A DNA stretch of 64,000 nt from a virus: positions 1 through 64,000 of the IMG/VR virus record IMGVR_UViG_3300047170_000049; one strand, written 5' to 3'. Numbering within the stretch: position 1 is the stretch's first letter; each line of letters begins with the position of its first letter. This document shows positions 62,352-64,000 of the stretch, in pieces. The notes below the pieces were generated by a model. The model ran no database searches and had not been told where the DNA came from. It saw nothing but the letters and a program-made list of their open reading frames with translations. The translations under genes and the position numbers were made by a program.

Positions 62352-63350
62352 TTAGTCTTTCTTCAACAAGGTCATCAAAAGGTTATACTCAGGATTACTT
62401 TGGAGTAACTTCCTTTTAGCTTTGTGACGGGCCATGTGAGCTTTCATACCCTCATCGGCCTTATTCGCTTTTTCTTTAGCGTCATCTTCTGCACTAGACA
62501 TAAGTGCATTGTTTATGTCTTCACTATGGTCTGGGGTCTGGATAGTAGGCTGGACCTGTCCTTGCTTAATATCCGTAGCAATACCCACTAATGAAGATAC
62601 CACATTTACGACCGATTCGTAGATTTCTGGTGCTTCCGTTTTAACTTTATCTAACATTGGCTTATTTTGCTGCACACTTTGTAAAGTCTGCATTAACTGT
62701 TGTTTTAATTCAGGTGGCAAAGCATTCCCAGGTGAAGCGGGTTGACCAGAATCTGGTTGTTGTTGACCAGATTGTGGTTGTATTGACTGGGAAGGGTCTT
62801 GAGCCACGGCAGCGGGTGCTTGTGGCTGTGCAGGTTGTACGGACGCACCTGAAGGGTTTAATTGTGCAGGTTGAGGGTCGGTTGAATTAGTTTCGCGTAT
62901 TAGTTCTGGATTAGGTGTGCTTAGGTCTGAGGCTTCTAGACCTTGTTCAGGGTAAAGCTCATCAGTCTCATCTTCCATGGGCTCTTCATTTTCAAATTCC
63001 ATGTCAGGTTGATAAACTTTAATACCATGGGCATCGTTAGCTTCTAAGTTAGCTAATGCTTTTTCAGCATCTTCTAGTGAGTCGCCTACCCCAATTAAAA
63101 GGTCTTTATCTAATACAATTTTGAATTGTTTTTCAATGTCGTTAAGGGCATCAATATTGTCGATGTCTAATTGTACGACAGTATTGCCTTCGAGCATTGC
63201 TACAACTTCGCCTTGCTTCTGTGCAATGACAGAACGTATTAGGCGATGCAGCATTTCCTTGTGGCGCATAAGCCACTTAGCGTCGGTTATGTTACGAGCT
63301 TCTTCTAGGAAAGGTGCTGATATGATGGCGACAATTTTATTTTCTTCCAT
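62352..63350 (-). CDS. Virion-operon protein with GGDEF/cyclohydrolase-III-like N-terminus (332 aa)
   Basis: ATG 63350 is used; GTG 63356 adds two residues. Residues 1-110 (IVAIISAPFLEEARNITDAK, IDNIDALNDIEKQFKIVLDK, LIGVGDSLEDAEKALANLEA, GIKVYQ) follow the end of a palm-like nucleotidyl cyclase fold (SxGxG..s..eA..Al..ak..G...y), but no GGDEF catalytic motif is present. A Gln/Pro-rich linker follows, then PELKQQLMQTLQSVQQNKPM, a module shared with the 1308-aa protein. It overlaps the upstream gene. Function unknown. Confidence 0.5.
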   Translation of the reverse strand: MEENKIVAIISAPFLEEARNITDAKWLMRHKEMLHRLIRSVIAQKQGEVVAMLEGNTVVQLDIDNIDALNDIEKQFKIVLDKDLLIGVGDSLEDAEKALANLEANDAHGIKVYQPDMEFENEEPMEDETDELYPEQGLEASDLSTPNPELIRETNSTDPQPAQLNPSGASVQPAQPQAPAAVAQDPSQSIQPQSGQQQPDSGQPASPGNALPPELKQQLMQTLQSVQQNKPMLDKVKTEAPEIYESVVNVVSSLVGIATDIKQGQVQPTIQTPDHSEDINNALMSSAEDDAKEKANKADEGMKAHMARHKAKRKLLQSNPEYNLLMTLLKKD

Positions 63351-63993
63351 TGGCACGACTCATCAATGATTTATAAAGCATCTCTATAGAATCCGTGTCC
63401 CAATCTTCCTTGAATGACATTGAAATGGCTGCGCCTTCAGCTTTAATGACAGGTTCTGATAGTGCTTTGAAGCAAGCGCATCTTACTGGTGTGCCGCTTT
63501 TAATTTCTGACTCACCACAATCTGGGCATGTGCTATTTTGTGACTTGTTAAGGCTCATCTTAAGAGACTTTACGAACGGATTTGGCACTTTAGGCCCCGT
63601 TTGTGGAGCTTTAGCGGCAGTTCCAGGAGCTTTAAGGTTTGGCAGCTTCATCTTAGAAGGCTTAAGGTTGGCATCTGTAGCTGGGGTCTTATCACCCATG
63701 ATGCCAGTCTTAGGTTCTTTTACGCCACCAGCACTACCAGCTTTTGGAGGTGCAGGCATTGCAGGCATCAATCCTGCTTTATCAAGTTCGTCGGTCTTAA
63801 TTGTTAGTTCAGGAGCTTTAGATTCTTTGGAGTGAGCCACAACACGCATAAGGTCATCAACCTTATCGTTAAGCATCTGCATCTGGGTATCATTAAGCTT
63901 TTGCTCTAACTCGTCAATTCGTTCATGTACTGAAGAATCTTCTTTGGCTGATTTTTCTTCTGGTTTCGATTTTTCGCTTTGGTCTGGTCCCAT
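63337..63993 (-). CDS. Virion-operon protein with zinc ribbon, possibly partial at window edge
   Basis: 218 aa from the ATG at 63993. No RBS is visible in the 7 nt left, and the frame stays open to the window end, so the true start may be further upstream. N-terminal coiled coil (VHERIDELEQKLNDTQMQML), an Ala/Pro/Lys-rich linker, then CPDCG plus CACF (C-x2-C..C-x-C zinc ribbon) and a helical end (TDSIEMLYKSLMSRANGRK). The zinc ribbon suggests nucleic-acid or protein binding. Could be the tail of a larger head protein. Confidence 0.5.
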   Translation of the reverse strand: MGPDQSEKSKPEEKSAKEDSSVHERIDELEQKLNDTQMQMLNDKVDDLMRVVAHSKESKAPELTIKTDELDKAGLMPAMPAPPKAGSAGGVKEPKTGIMGDKTPATDANLKPSKMKLPNLKAPGTAAKAPQTGPKVPNPFVKSLKMSLNKSQNSTCPDCGESEIKSGTPVRCACFKALSEPVIKAEGAAISMSFKEDWDTDSIEMLYKSLMSRANGRK

Positions 63994-64000
63994 TTGAGAA

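Noticed and set aside
1-64000. CRISPR arrays, insertion sequences, integrase or attachment sites
   Set aside because: No regularly spaced direct repeats, transposase or recombinase motifs were seen; repeats found are protein modules or the promoter-like motif.

Overview
The window is part of the genome of a large, tailed, contractile (myovirus-type) dsDNA phage. It encodes a tail sheath, tail tube, hub, spike, baseplate J-like and gp25-like proteins, a tape measure protein and fibres. It also has phage-style nucleotide metabolism (B12-type ribonucleotide reductase, dTMP kinase) and very tight gene packing. No portal, major capsid, terminase, polymerase or integrase is visible, so this is one section of a bigger genome. 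The DNA is AT-rich. A secreted protein with a signal peptide and a TonB/TolA-like anchored PDZ protein suggest a Gram-negative host, but the host cannot be named from this sequence.

Layout. Left end (1-4761, plus): about twenty tandem small genes of a paralogous family, named here the LLY-tail family. Its members are mostly 70-120 aa, often with an N-terminal [FYW]xVGD motif, and end in a helix with a terminal L-L-[YF]-[GEDA] motif. The codons of that C-terminal motif contain the Shine-Dalgarno sequence and start codon of the next gene. 4772-24565 (minus): tail and baseplate genes (tube-like protein, two baseplate J-like proteins, a LysM+gp25 fusion, spike, hub, tape measure, two chaperone-like ORFs), with a small plus-strand family island at 13101-14209. 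24634-28276 (plus): tiny proteins, a DNA-binding-like regulator, a CheY-like receiver, a secreted protein and two family members, with structured non-coding leaders. 28253-36891: accessory plus genes (HAD phosphatase, coiled coil), then a minus-strand fibre operon ending in an NlpC/P60-like enzyme. 37060-49368 (plus): PDZ protein, CYTH enzyme, RNR, dTMP kinase, DEDDh exonuclease, DUF3307-like membrane protein, metallophosphoesterase and more LLY-tail genes. 49442-63993 (minus): an initiator-like tRNA-Met, papain-like protease, tail tube, tail sheath, and a block of neck or internal virion proteins including a 1308-aa repeat protein.

Transcription. Virion genes are on the minus strand and accessory or metabolic genes on the plus strand. 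Eight copies of one 31-bp motif with fixed geometry (TAAWWTC, 6 nt, TTAG-like box, then AAATCTTAAT) occur, all on the minus strand and all at the heads of virion operons. This is probably a phage-specific late promoter. Plus-strand islands instead have candidate sigma70-type promoters.

The most unusual features are the LLY-tail cassette system, in which the end of one protein doubles as the ribosome-binding site and start codon of the next, and the 31-bp promoter-like motif. Domain names were assigned by reading motifs only; no database search was run.
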